Below, piece by piece: positions 6,141-11,690 of a DNA stretch of 11,735 nt. The stretch comes from an uncultured Eubacteriales bacterium (GTDB taxonomy: Bacteria; Bacillota; Clostridia; Christensenellales; CAG-138). Made by a program: the position numbers and the translations under genes. The notes below the pieces were generated by a model, which saw only the letters and a program-made list of their open reading frames with translations, did not search any database and was not told the origin of the DNA. The DNA lies in NCBI GenBank assembly GCA_900546845.1, contig UREK01000042.1, positions 1 through 11,735 of the forward strand, read 5' to 3'. Within the stretch, counting starts at the first letter, position 1. Every line of letters starts with the position of its first letter.

Positions 6141-6616
6141 TGTCTCAAATTTTCTTCAAGTGCGTCCGCTTCCTTTTTGCCTTTCCAATAGCGATAGATG
6201 TTCAGCGGGAACGCGACAAGCCCCACGAAGTAAGCGAGGAAAAATTTGACAGAAAAATAGATGAGCCACCCGATGACAGGAAGGAATATGAACATGTTCG
6301 GCTGAATTTTGTTCAGCACCGTCCAACCGCTCGGGATTCCGCCGAGCATATAGCCATAGGCGATTCCACCGAGTACGTAAGTCCAGTTACCCGCACCGAT
6401 TGCCTGCACAATCCCAACGACAAGACCGAGCACCATAATCACAACGCCTGCGCTAATTGAGCGGCGGAGTGCCACACGTTTATCCGCGATCCGTTCCCGT
6501 GCGCAGTCGTCGCATAGGACGGGATCCCATTTCGAGGCACACTCCTTGCATAGCCCCTTGCCGCATTCCGTGCAAGTCGCGACGATCTCCCTGTCTGGAT
6601 GATAGTAACATCTCAT
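6137..6616 (-). CDS. B-box zinc-finger membrane protein
   Basis: A 159-residue protein with an N-terminal zinc-binding module and a C-terminal membrane domain. Cys3, His6, Cys15, Cys18, Cys23, Cys26, Cys35 and Cys38 fit the spacing of B-box-type fingers that precede membrane regions in many bacterial proteins of unknown role. Hydrophobic segments lie near 54-75, 80-98 and 105-140, ending in a basic tail (YRYWKGKK). An in-frame ATG at 6643 exists, but the start at 6616 has AAAGGAG eight bases upstream and puts the first cysteine at residue 3. First gene of the operon with the membrane protein downstream. Its promoter carries a palindromic operator and faces the XRE regulator gene. Confidence 0.85.
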   Translation of the reverse strand: MRCYYHPDREIVATCTECGKGLCKECASKWDPVLCDDCARERIADKRVALRRSISAGVVIMVLGLVVGIVQAIGAGNWTYVLGGIAYGYMLGGIPSGWTVLNKIQPNMFIFLPVIGWLIYFSVKFFLAYFVGLVAFPLNIYRYWKGKKEADALEENLRQ

Positions 6617-6661
6617 TGCATTTACTCCTTTCTTTCGACACATTTTCGTGCTGTCTCGTTT

Positions 6662-6690
6662 ATTATAGTAAAGATATTTACTAAAGTCAA
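6662..6690 (-). promoter_or_regulatory. Promoter of the B-box membrane operon
   Basis: On the minus strand TTGACT (6685-6690), a 17-base spacer and TATAAT (6662-6667). This is nearly ideal and lies about 45 bases upstream of the ATG at 6616. The spacer is almost wholly occupied by a palindrome. Confidence 0.88.
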
Positions 6691-6697
6691 TAGTAAA
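6666..6697. promoter_or_regulatory. Operator: TAGTAAA palindrome plus a third half-site
   Basis: TAGTAAA (6666-6672), GATA, TTTACTA (6677-6683) form a perfect 7-bp inverted repeat between the -35 and -10 of the minus promoter. A third copy, TAGTAAA (6691-6697), lies just beyond the -35. A dimer bound here would block RNA polymerase. The divergent XRE gene is the obvious source of the repressor, and the third site could allow autoregulation. The link to that protein is inference. Confidence 0.75.
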
Positions 6698-6748
6698 TCT
6701 TTGTACTGCGTTAAAATTGTACCGTCCGAATATACGGGAGGTGCATCA

Positions 6749-6961
6749 ATGATACCGGATTATATGGAACGCTTGCGCGCGTTGCGAGAGGACAATGGCC
6801 TCACGCAATCACAGATTGCGGAGGTTCTCGGCACATCGCAAACGATGTACGCACGCTACGAACGGGGCGCGAACGAACTGCCCCTTCGTCACTTCGTCGT
6901 GCTGTGTCGGTTTTACAACATTTCTGCGGACGTGCTACTGGGCACAACGCCGAGGAAGTGA
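6749..6961 (+). CDS. XRE-family helix-turn-helix regulator
   Basis: A 70-residue protein that is essentially one Cro/CI-type HTH domain. Residues 6-35 have the family pattern (MERLRALREDNGLTQSQIAE, then VLGTSQTMYARYERG), followed by ANELPLRHFVVLCRFYNISADVLLG, the usual fourth and fifth helices. The start at 6749 has GGGAGG (6736-6741) seven bases upstream; the longer open frame to its left crosses the regulatory region and is unlikely to be coding. Probably a dimeric repressor of the divergent B-box operon and possibly of itself. TAAAAT at 6712-6717 is a possible -10 for its own promoter, without a clear -35. The next small gene overlaps its end by four bases. Confidence 0.9.
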   Translation: MIPDYMERLRALREDNGLTQSQIAEVLGTSQTMYARYERGANELPLRHFVVLCRFYNISADVLLGTTPRK

Positions 6962-7158
6962 AACGTGGTCTGCATGAGGCCATATCCTTTGAGGGCAGTC
7001 CACAGGAGAAGCAGGCCAGGCTCTATCTCGCCAGCCTAGGCATCGACTACGACGCCATCACAAAAGAGGAGTTTGTGACGCTGATCGGCATTCTGCAAAA
7101 GTCCAAAAAAATCCAAATCCGGCAGGGCAGTCAGCGGGGGAAGAAACGCAAAAAATAA
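6958..7158 (+). CDS. Small basic protein of unknown function coupled to the XRE gene
   Basis: A 66-residue frame starting GTG at 6958, overlapping the TGA of the XRE gene (GTGA), with GAGGAA immediately before it; a terminator begins right at its stop. I do not recognise it. Residues 14-48 look helical and mixed in charge (SPQEKQARLYLASLGIDYDA, then a TKEEFVTLIGILQ helix), and the tail is strongly basic, ending GKKRKK. The frame is open further left to 6904, but that part overlaps the HTH domain. The tight overlap and shared terminator suggest a two-gene unit in which this product could modulate the regulator. It could also be the detached C-terminal part of a once longer regulator. Confidence 0.6.
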   Translation: MKRGLHEAISFEGSPQEKQARLYLASLGIDYDAITKEEFVTLIGILQKSKKIQIRQGSQRGKKRKK

Positions 7159-7210
7159 TGAACGGCACAGGACTTCGCTTTTTCACGAAGTTCTGTGCCG
7201 TTCAATTTTG
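7159..7210 (+). terminator. Strong terminator after the XRE unit
   Basis: TGAACGGCACAGGACTTCG (7159-7177) pairs with CGAAGTTCTGTGCCGTTCA (7186-7204) over 19 bases with one G-T pair, followed by ATTTTG. The stem begins one base after the TAA of the small basic ORF. The tail is short but the stem is very strong. Confidence 0.85.
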
Positions 7211-7450
7211 TCCGGCCTAAAATCAAGCAAGACTGTCCGTATGCACCTCGGAACCGTCAGCTAACAGATGGTTGATAAGTGATTAGTTCCTTATCGCTGT
7301 TAAGCCAAGGATTACGGCATTTTTTAGCGGGCCCGCCCTGTGCCTCCCTCGCAGGCAGCGCAAATAGGCACTCATCACCAAATTCCTTAGGGTTCGGGGG
7401 CCGCGGCTCCGGAGGCTTTAATCGGTCCCGGCGACATGCGCGCCGGAACC
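7211..7450. other. Non-coding block with nested inverted repeats
   Basis: No credible gene is seen. Structure present: AACAG (7263-7267) and GATAAG (7274-7279) are mirrored by CTTATC (7290-7295) and CTGTT (7297-7301); the palindrome GCGGGCCCGC lies near 7327-7336; TGCCT and AGGCA pair near 7341-7357; GGTTC (7391-7395) pairs with GAACC (7446-7450), enclosing GC-rich sequence. Composition changes from AT-rich to GC-rich near 7325, which may mark the right edge of the AT-richer patch. Confidence 0.4.
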
Positions 7451-7480
7451 AAAAAAGCCTTGCTCAGCAAGGCTTTCTTT
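7451..7480 (-). terminator. Bidirectional terminator, mainly for the dppA operon
   Basis: AAAGCCTTGC (7454-7463) pairs perfectly with GCAAGGCTTT (7467-7476) with a TCA loop. In the minus direction it is followed by a run of T (AAAAAA at 7451-7456 on plus), in the plus direction by TTTCTTT. It lies about 115 bases after the dppA stop at 7594, the first clear T-tailed hairpin in that direction. Confidence 0.8.
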
Positions 7481-7481
7481 A

Positions 7482-7523
7482 CAATTTGCAGCGGCCGCAA
7501 GCAAAGCGAGCAGTTGCAAATTG
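7482..7523. repeat. Inverted repeat CAATTTGCA / TGCAAATTG
   Basis: CAATTTGCA (7482-7490) and TGCAAATTG (7515-7523) are exact inverted copies, with the palindrome GCGGCCGC (7491-7498) between them. It lies between the terminator at 7451-7480 and the hairpin at 7530-7560, in the probable 3' UTR of dppA. Function unknown. Confidence 0.6.
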
Positions 7524-7529
7524 CAACCG

Positions 7530-7560
7530 CATCGGCAAAGGTCTTTGACCTTTGCCGATG
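7530..7560. repeat. Perfect 14-bp hairpin downstream of dppA
   Basis: CATCGGCAAAGGTC (7530-7543) and GACCTTTGCCGATG (7547-7560) are exact inverted copies with a 3-base loop. It lies 34 bases after the dppA stop. There is no T tract on either side, so it is more likely a 3'-end stabiliser or processing signal ahead of the true terminator at 7451-7480. Confidence 0.75.
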
Positions 7561-7593
7561 ACCTGAGACGCGCCTCCAATCTTCCAAATCCGC

Positions 7594-8400
7594 CTACAGC
7601 ACGAAGCTGAAGAACTTGAGAACCTCCCACCAGTCGTTGCTCTCAAAGAGGACGGTACGGGAGTCCACCTGCTGCGCGCCGGGATAGAAGCCGCCCCGCG
7701 TGGCGCGGGTATGCTCCTTGAAGTTGATCTCCGCAACGAAGTGCGCCGGCATGGGGAACATGCATTCCTCCGGCTTGTGGGTGCGGATGGCTTCCTCCAC
7801 CGTCTTTTTGATGGTGCGGACCGCCACCTCCGGATGCATGCCGAGCGTGCCGTTGCCGAAGCCTTCGCTCGTGGGCACAGCCGCGATGTTCGGGTTCACG
7901 CTCTGCATCCACTCGCAGAGCCCGCGGTCGCCGCAAACGCAATAGACCGGCACGCCGACGTAAGAGGCTGTCAGGGAGTTGATCATCAGCTCGCTCGCAA
8001 GCTCGCCGTTGATCTTCACGTAGTTGTTGCCGGTGTTCATCGTATGGGAAAGCGGGTTGCAGTTCATCTGCGCCGCGCTGTGGTAGCCGGTGAACACAAC
8101 GCCGTCAAAGCTCTTATCAAGGCCGAACATCATCGAATACGGGTGGCATGCCCAGCCGCGGAACACGCGGGCATATTCAGGCAGCTTCGCCGGGTTCAGG
8201 TTGCGGCCGCTGTCGTGCGCATCCTTGACGAGCACTTCCTCCGCGCCCGCCGCGTGCGCACCCTCGCAGGCCGCCGCGACCTCGCGGGTCATCTGGCCGG
8301 CAAAATAGTCGTAATCATGCGGCACGCTGCGCTCCGTCTCGTTCCAGTGCGCAATGCCGGACGTGCCTTCAATGTCCGCGCTGATAAAGATCTTCTTCAT
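7594..8400 (-). CDS. dppA: D-aminopeptidase DppA, peptidase family M55
   Basis: A 268-residue member of family M55, a cytoplasmic zinc aminopeptidase that releases N-terminal D-amino acids, notably D-Ala, from D-peptides in Bacillus subtilis. Metal-site motifs match the family: D9-x-E11 (ISADIEG), D60-A-H62 (VKDAHD), H107 (TGYHSAA) and E133 (NGELASE), with H119 as the probable catalytic residue. The length is normal. The ATG at 8400 is chosen because AGGAGGG lies five bases upstream and the conserved core begins directly after it; an upstream ATG at 8451 overlaps the preceding gene. It follows the alpha/beta hydrolase by 47 bases on the same strand and is probably co-transcribed. Product D-amino acids could feed the neighbouring alanine racemase. 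Confidence 0.95.
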   Translation of the reverse strand: MKKIFISADIEGTSGIAHWNETERSVPHDYDYFAGQMTREVAAACEGAHAAGAEEVLVKDAHDSGRNLNPAKLPEYARVFRGWACHPYSMMFGLDKSFDGVVFTGYHSAAQMNCNPLSHTMNTGNNYVKINGELASELMINSLTASYVGVPVYCVCGDRGLCEWMQSVNPNIAAVPTSEGFGNGTLGMHPEVAVRTIKKTVEEAIRTHKPEECMFPMPAHFVAEINFKEHTRATRGGFYPGAQQVDSRTVLFESNDWWEVLKFFSFVL

Positions 8401-8447
8401 TGGGTCCCTCCTGTTTGATGATTGATGATTAATGAAATGGTATTTGG

Positions 8448-9386
8448 TCATGCAGGCTCCCCCGCAAATTCATCCAAGAATGCGTACAGCGTTTCGCTGT
8501 AGTGCGCGCGTGCCCGTACGATGCTGCGTGCGTGCCCCGCGCCTTCCACCAGGCAGAGCGCTTTCCTCCCCCGCTTCGCGGCATAAAGTTTCTCGCTCGC
8601 CACATAGGGGATGAGCTTATCCTCCATGCCGTGTATGAAAAGAACCGGCACCTCCGGCAGGCCGCCGCGCGCCTCGATCTCCCGCAGGGGCGATACCGCC
8701 GAGAAGAAGAAGCCCGCGCGAAGCCGCATCAGCAGGCTGGCCACGGGGATGAACGGCCATGCGGGGAGCCGGCAGAGGACGCGCAGGTCATAGGCTGCCT
8801 CCTCCGTCAGATCCGCGTACGGGCAGTCCGCAACGGCAAAATCCGGCGGCTCCTCCATGCAGGCGGCAAGCAGCACCGTAGCACCGCCCATGGACTCCCC
8901 ATGTACGCCGACGAACGCGCCCTCGCCCTTGTCCGCGCGCGCAAACGCGACGAGCTGCATGAGGTCGTGCCGTTCCAGGTAGCCCATGGTGGTCTTGCTC
9001 CCCGCGCTCTCGCCGCAGTGCCGGTGGTCAAACAGCAGCGCGTCATAGCCGCGCGCCGTATACAGCTTCGCATATTTGAGCACGTGCTCATAGCGGCTGC
9101 CGAACCCGTGCACGATCACGGCCACGCGCTTGGTTTCCCGGCCGCAGCGCAGCCAGGCGCAGCGCAGCGCAAGCCCGTCGAAGGTTCTGATGGTGAACGC
9201 TTCCAGCGGGAGCGCGCCAAGCTCGCCGGGCGTGAGGTTGCCGCGCTCGATCTCCTTCGCCTCTGCGTTTTCCCGCGTATCGCGCGGCTGGTGCAGCAGG
9301 TAGCGCACCACGTAAGCCGAAACGATGAAAACGCCAAGGAGGATCAGCGCCGCCGCGCCCAGCAGGATCATGAGCCAAACGGGCAT
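8448..9386 (-). CDS. Membrane-anchored alpha/beta hydrolase
   Basis: A 312-residue alpha/beta-hydrolase with one N-terminal membrane helix (about residues 4-28) and a hydrolase domain from about 62. The catalytic triad is visible: S165 in GESMGG, D256 in HGMEDKLIP and H285 in GAGHARS. The oxyanion segment VHGFGSR is near 92-98. This is the layout of the YqkD/FrsA-like hydrolases of Firmicutes, whose substrates are unknown. The ATG at 9386 has AAGGAGGA six bases upstream; an in-frame ATG at 9440 reaches into a repeat and is not preferred. It precedes dppA in the same operon. No clear promoter was found upstream; repeat copies fill that space. Ester, thioester or peptide substrates are all possible. 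Confidence 0.9.
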   Translation of the reverse strand: MPVWLMILLGAAALILLGVFIVSAYVVRYLLHQPRDTRENAEAKEIERGNLTPGELGALPLEAFTIRTFDGLALRCAWLRCGRETKRVAVIVHGFGSRYEHVLKYAKLYTARGYDALLFDHRHCGESAGSKTTMGYLERHDLMQLVAFARADKGEGAFVGVHGESMGGATVLLAACMEEPPDFAVADCPYADLTEEAAYDLRVLCRLPAWPFIPVASLLMRLRAGFFFSAVSPLREIEARGGLPEVPVLFIHGMEDKLIPYVASEKLYAAKRGRKALCLVEGAGHARSIVRARAHYSETLYAFLDEFAGEPA

Positions 9387-9438
9387 ATGCGTTCCTCCTT
9401 TTGAAAAGCCAAGCACCGGTTGGGGATGCGGCGGGAAC

Positions 9439-9487
9439 AATCCTCAGTCCACTTCGCGGACAGCTCCTTTCAAAAGGAGCCTTTGGG
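9439..9487 (+). repeat. Two-hairpin repeat, copy R3
   Basis: Begins AATCCTCAGTC. The first hairpin is GTCC with GGAC around ACTTCGC. The second is GCTCCTTTCAAAAGGAGC, followed by CTTTGGG. Bases 9427-9449 and 9459-9512 are identical to 9781-9803 and 9818-9871 at R6, but the apical part of the first hairpin differs completely. Confidence 0.85.
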
Positions 9488-9503
9488 AATCTTTGCTGCC
9501 CAA

Positions 9504-9552
9504 GCCTCCCTCCCCGAGGGAGGTGGCAGCGCGCAAGCGCGGACGGAGGGAG
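9504..9552 (-). repeat. Two-hairpin repeat, copy R4 (inverted)
   Basis: On the minus strand it reads TCCCTCCGTCC, GCGC-TTGC-GCGC, then CTCCCTCGGGGAGGGAG. It faces R3 across about 16 bases, as R2 faces R1. Confidence 0.75.
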
Positions 9553-9603
9553 TTTGCGTTGGTATGCTGCTGGCGAAACGGAAGCGGAAGAAGCCGTGTC
9601 TCC

Positions 9604-9656
9604 AACTCCCTCAGCCGCCTTGCGGCGGCAGTTCCCTCAGAGAGGGAGCCTTTTGA
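9604..9656 (+). repeat. Two-hairpin repeat, copy R5
   Basis: Begins AACTCCCTCAG. The first hairpin is CCGCC-TTGC-GGCGG. The second is TCCCTCAGAGAGGGA, followed by GCCTTTTGAG. It is a divergent copy that keeps both pairings. Confidence 0.8.
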
Positions 9657-9676
9657 GTTTGTGCGCTCCCGTGCGG

Positions 9677-9742
9677 CGGTGAAGGGGCGCAGCCCCTTCG
9701 CACCTCATCCCCCTTCCCGCGCCGGGAAGGGGCGAGGGGATG
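9677..9742. repeat. GC-rich hairpin pair, possibly another repeat type
   Basis: GTGAAGGGGC and GCCCCTTCGCAC pair with one bulge, followed by CCCCTTCCCGCGCCGGGAAGGGG inside CATCCCC and GGGGATG. No coding frame is credible. It lies between R5 and R6. Its general plan (two adjacent stems) resembles the R family but the sequence differs. Confidence 0.5.
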
Positions 9743-9792
9743 GGCCGCCACGGCAATGCGCTGCCGAACGGGTTAACCGCTGCGGCGGGAAC

Positions 9793-9847
9793 AATCCTCA
9801 GTCATGGCTTGCGCCATGACAGCTCCTTTCAAAAGGAGCCTTTGGGA
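9793..9847 (+). repeat. Two-hairpin repeat, copy R6
   Basis: Begins AATCCTCAGTC. The first hairpin is a perfect GTCATGGC-TTGC-GCCATGAC. The second is GCTCCTTTCAAAAGGAGC, followed by CTTTGGG. It shares 23 bases to the left and 54 to the right with R3 without a mismatch. Confidence 0.85.
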
Positions 9848-9860
9848 ATCTTTGCTGCCC

Positions 9861-9884
9861 AAGCCTCCCTCAGGGAGGGAGCCT
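9861..9884. repeat. Truncated repeat copy R7 at the alr 3' end
   Basis: AAGCCTCCCTCAGGGAGGGAGCC keeps only a second-hairpin-like stem (CTCCCT with AGGGAG). It lies 24 bases past the alr stop and could shape the alr transcript end, although no T tract follows on the minus strand. Confidence 0.5.
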
Positions 9885-9907
9885 TCTTCCCTTCTCCCCT
9901 CCGCCGA

Positions 9908-11044
9908 TTAATCCTCGTTGCGGTAGATCCGCTTGGTGCGCGCCGTGATGAGGCAGGTCAGCTCGTAATTGATGGTGCCGACCTTCTCGGCCGCTTCCTC
10001 CCAGGTGATGGAATCGCCGCCGATGAGCGTAACCTCGTCGCCGCGCTTGATCTCCCCCGCGCCGGTGATGTTCGCCATGCACATATCCATGCAGATGCGG
10101 CCCACCTGCGGGTAGCGCTTGCCGCGGATGGTCACGGTCGTGTTGTTGGAGAGCCTGCGCGGGTAGCCATCCGCATAGCCTGCAAGCATCACGGCCGTGC
10201 GGAAGGGCGTTTCGCTCTTGTAGGTGCGGCCATAGCTGACGGTCGTGCCGGCGGGCAGGTCGCGCACCTGGGAAACGCGGGTCTTGAGCGTCATCACCGG
10301 ACGCAGCTCGCCCTGCTGCGGCACGCTGTCCGGATACATGCCATAAAGCATGACGCCCTCGCGCACCATGTCGATCTGCGTCTCCGGGTGCGAAAGGATG
10401 CAGGCGCTGTTGCTGGTGTGGCACGTCGCTGGGCGGAGACCCTTTTCGCAGAGGTAATTGTAAACGCGCATATAGTTTTCAAGCTGCCATGCGGTGTAAG
10501 CATCCTCGGAGGGCGTATCCGCGACGGAGAAATGCGTATACATACCGGTCACGCGCAGGTTTGGCAGGTGGCAGATGCGCTCCGCCGCATGCGCGGCTTC
10601 CATGCCGTTTTCCGCGCCCTGGGCGAGCAGCCCCGCGCGGGACATGCCCGTATCGAGCTTGATGTGTACGTCCACGGTAACGCCAGCCGCGCGCGCGGCT
10701 TCGCTGAGCTCCTGCGCGGCGGATTCATCCACAACCGTCTGCGTGACGGTATGCGACGCGAGCTGATTTGCGTATTCTGCGCCCGTGTGCCCAAGGATGA
10801 GGATCGGCTTCGTAATGCCGCCCGCGCGCAGGTCGAGCGCCTCCTGCAAGCAGGCGACCGCGAACGCATCCGCGCCGTGGCGTTCCAAAAAGCGGCCGCA
10901 GCGCACGGCGCCATGGCCGTAGGCGTCCGCTTTGATGACGCACATGACCTTTTTGCCCGTGCGCTTTGCGATGTTGAAGTTGTGCAGCAGTGCGTTGCAG
11001 TCGATTTCCGCCCAGGTGCGGGCGGCCGGAGAAAGCGTGTCCAT
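9908..11044 (-). CDS. alr: Alanine racemase
   Basis: A 378-residue fold-type III PLP enzyme interconverting L- and D-alanine, supplying D-Ala for peptidoglycan. The PLP lysine is K38 in VIKADAYGHG. The second catalytic residue is Y271 in VSYGRTY. Other family marks are DTGMSRAGL near 131-139, HTSNSA near 209-214, GYADGYPRRL near 289-298 and VGRICMDM near 314-321. Length is normal. The ATG at 11044 has TGGAGG four bases upstream; an in-frame ATG at 11077 would leave a non-family extension. It has its own extended -10 promoter. The alpha/beta hydrolase-dppA pair lies downstream on the same strand beyond 520 bases of repeats. With DppA and D-aminoacylase nearby it could also take part in D-alanine use. 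Confidence 0.97.
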   Translation of the reverse strand: MDTLSPAARTWAEIDCNALLHNFNIAKRTGKKVMCVIKADAYGHGAVRCGRFLERHGADAFAVACLQEALDLRAGGITKPILILGHTGAEYANQLASHTVTQTVVDESAAQELSEAARAAGVTVDVHIKLDTGMSRAGLLAQGAENGMEAAHAAERICHLPNLRVTGMYTHFSVADTPSEDAYTAWQLENYMRVYNYLCEKGLRPATCHTSNSACILSHPETQIDMVREGVMLYGMYPDSVPQQGELRPVMTLKTRVSQVRDLPAGTTVSYGRTYKSETPFRTAVMLAGYADGYPRRLSNNTTVTIRGKRYPQVGRICMDMCMANITGAGEIKRGDEVTLIGGDSITWEEAAEKVGTINYELTCLITARTKRIYRNED

Positions 11045-11091
11045 TCTGCCTCCAAAAATGCTTGGGCTTGCGCCCATATTTTCGATAATAT

Positions 11092-11120
11092 ATTATAGCA
11101 CTTCGGGGCTTGCGATACAA
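11092..11120 (-). promoter_or_regulatory. Promoter of alr
   Basis: On the minus strand TTGTAT (11115-11120), a 17-base spacer and the extended -10 TGCTATAAT (TATAAT at 11092-11097). About 48 bases lie between the -10 and the ATG at 11044. Confidence 0.8.
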
Positions 11121-11181
11121 TTCGCAGTGTTCGCCGGATGGTAAGGATTTGCGGTGGAAAGAATCTGTTTGTGCAATAGCA

Positions 11182-11206
11182 GGGGCGGCCGCTGGCCGCC
11201 CTTTTG
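11182..11206 (+). terminator. GC-rich hairpin with short T tail
   Basis: GGGCGGCC (11183-11190) pairs perfectly with GGCCGCCC (11194-11201), followed by TTTTG on the plus strand. It lies between the DUF559 stop (11240) and the alr promoter. No plus-strand gene precedes it, and on the minus strand, where it could end the DUF559 transcript, there is no T tract. Hairpin is certain; terminator role is doubtful. Confidence 0.45.
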
Positions 11207-11239
11207 TTCGCGCGCATTCCGTGAGCCGCGCGCCGGCAT

Positions 11240-11605
11240 TCAGATTCTGCTCCTTACCGCAAGGTCAATCGCCCGGCACACCGCGTCAAATTGCGTTCTG
11301 ATCTCCAGGTTCGAGAAACGCAGTACCATCACTTCCATGCTTTCAAAAAAGGCGGTGCGAATGGAATCGTATTCCATGGCCGGGTTCGTATAATGCTGCG
11401 TCCCATCCAATTCGATCACGAGCCTTGCCTTCGCACAGTAGAAATCAACGATATATTCCCCGATAATCCGCTGGCGGTTGAACTGAACAGGATAGGGGCG
11501 GAGAAAATCATACCACAGATGATTTTCTTCCGGGGTAGCCAGCCTTCTCAGCTCAGCGGCGCGCGGCCGCAGCTTTTTATCGCGCGGCAGTAATTCGTGT
11601 TTCAT
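11240..11605 (-). CDS. DUF559 endonuclease-fold protein
   Basis: A 121-residue protein of the DUF559 family, whose fold is related to very-short-patch-repair and other PD-(D/E)XK nucleases. Family marks are LRRLATPEENHLWYDFLR (19-36), QFNRQRIIGEYIVDFYC (41-57), LVIELDGTQHY (62-72), YDSIRTAFF (79-87) and VLRFSNLEI (94-102). Likely active-site residues are D54, E65 and H71. The length is the usual short stand-alone form. The start at 11605 has only a G-rich AGGGGGG upstream, a weak ribosome binding site. The role is unknown; DUF559 proteins are scattered widely in genomes and are often near repeats or mobile DNA. No methylase or other restriction partner is present here. Confidence 0.9.
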   Translation of the reverse strand: MKHELLPRDKKLRPRAAELRRLATPEENHLWYDFLRPYPVQFNRQRIIGEYIVDFYCAKARLVIELDGTQHYTNPAMEYDSIRTAFFESMEVMVLRFSNLEIRTQFDAVCRAIDLAVRSRI

Positions 11606-11656
11606 TACGCCCCCCTATTTCATGTGCGGGAAAAGATTTGTTCCAGCAGATACGGC

Positions 11657-11690
11657 AATCCTCAGTCACGGCTCGCGCCGTGACAGGCCC
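11657..11690 (+). repeat. Two-hairpin repeat, copy R8 (partial)
   Basis: Begins AATCCTCAGTC with the perfect first hairpin GTCACGGC-TCGC-GCCGTGAC, then AGGCCCCACAG. The usual CTCC-type second stem is replaced by other GC-rich sequence to the window edge, where GCCCC near 11687 could pair with GGGGC near 11724. It lies upstream of the DUF559 gene. Confidence 0.75.

Noticed and set aside
6599..6748. Longer N-terminus for the XRE regulator
   Set aside because: The extension would run through the divergent promoter and operator; the ATG at 6749 has a good ribosome site and begins the HTH fold correctly.
5150..7330. Integration site (attL/attR) at the tRNA-Arg 3' end
   Set aside because: No second copy of the tRNA 3' sequence was found in the window and no integrase gene is present.
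7279..7736. Several short frames on both strands in the hairpin-rich intergenic region
   Set aside because: None has a ribosome site or a recognisable protein; the open frames follow from GC-rich hairpin sequence.
9427..9884. Repeat cluster as a CRISPR array
   Set aside because: Copies are in both orientations, spacers are irregular, repeat sequence varies within stems, and no cas gene is present.
9740..11098. A 452-residue plus-strand frame over alr
   Set aside because: Antisense shadow of a complete alanine racemase with all catalytic motifs; the frame also runs through repeat copies.
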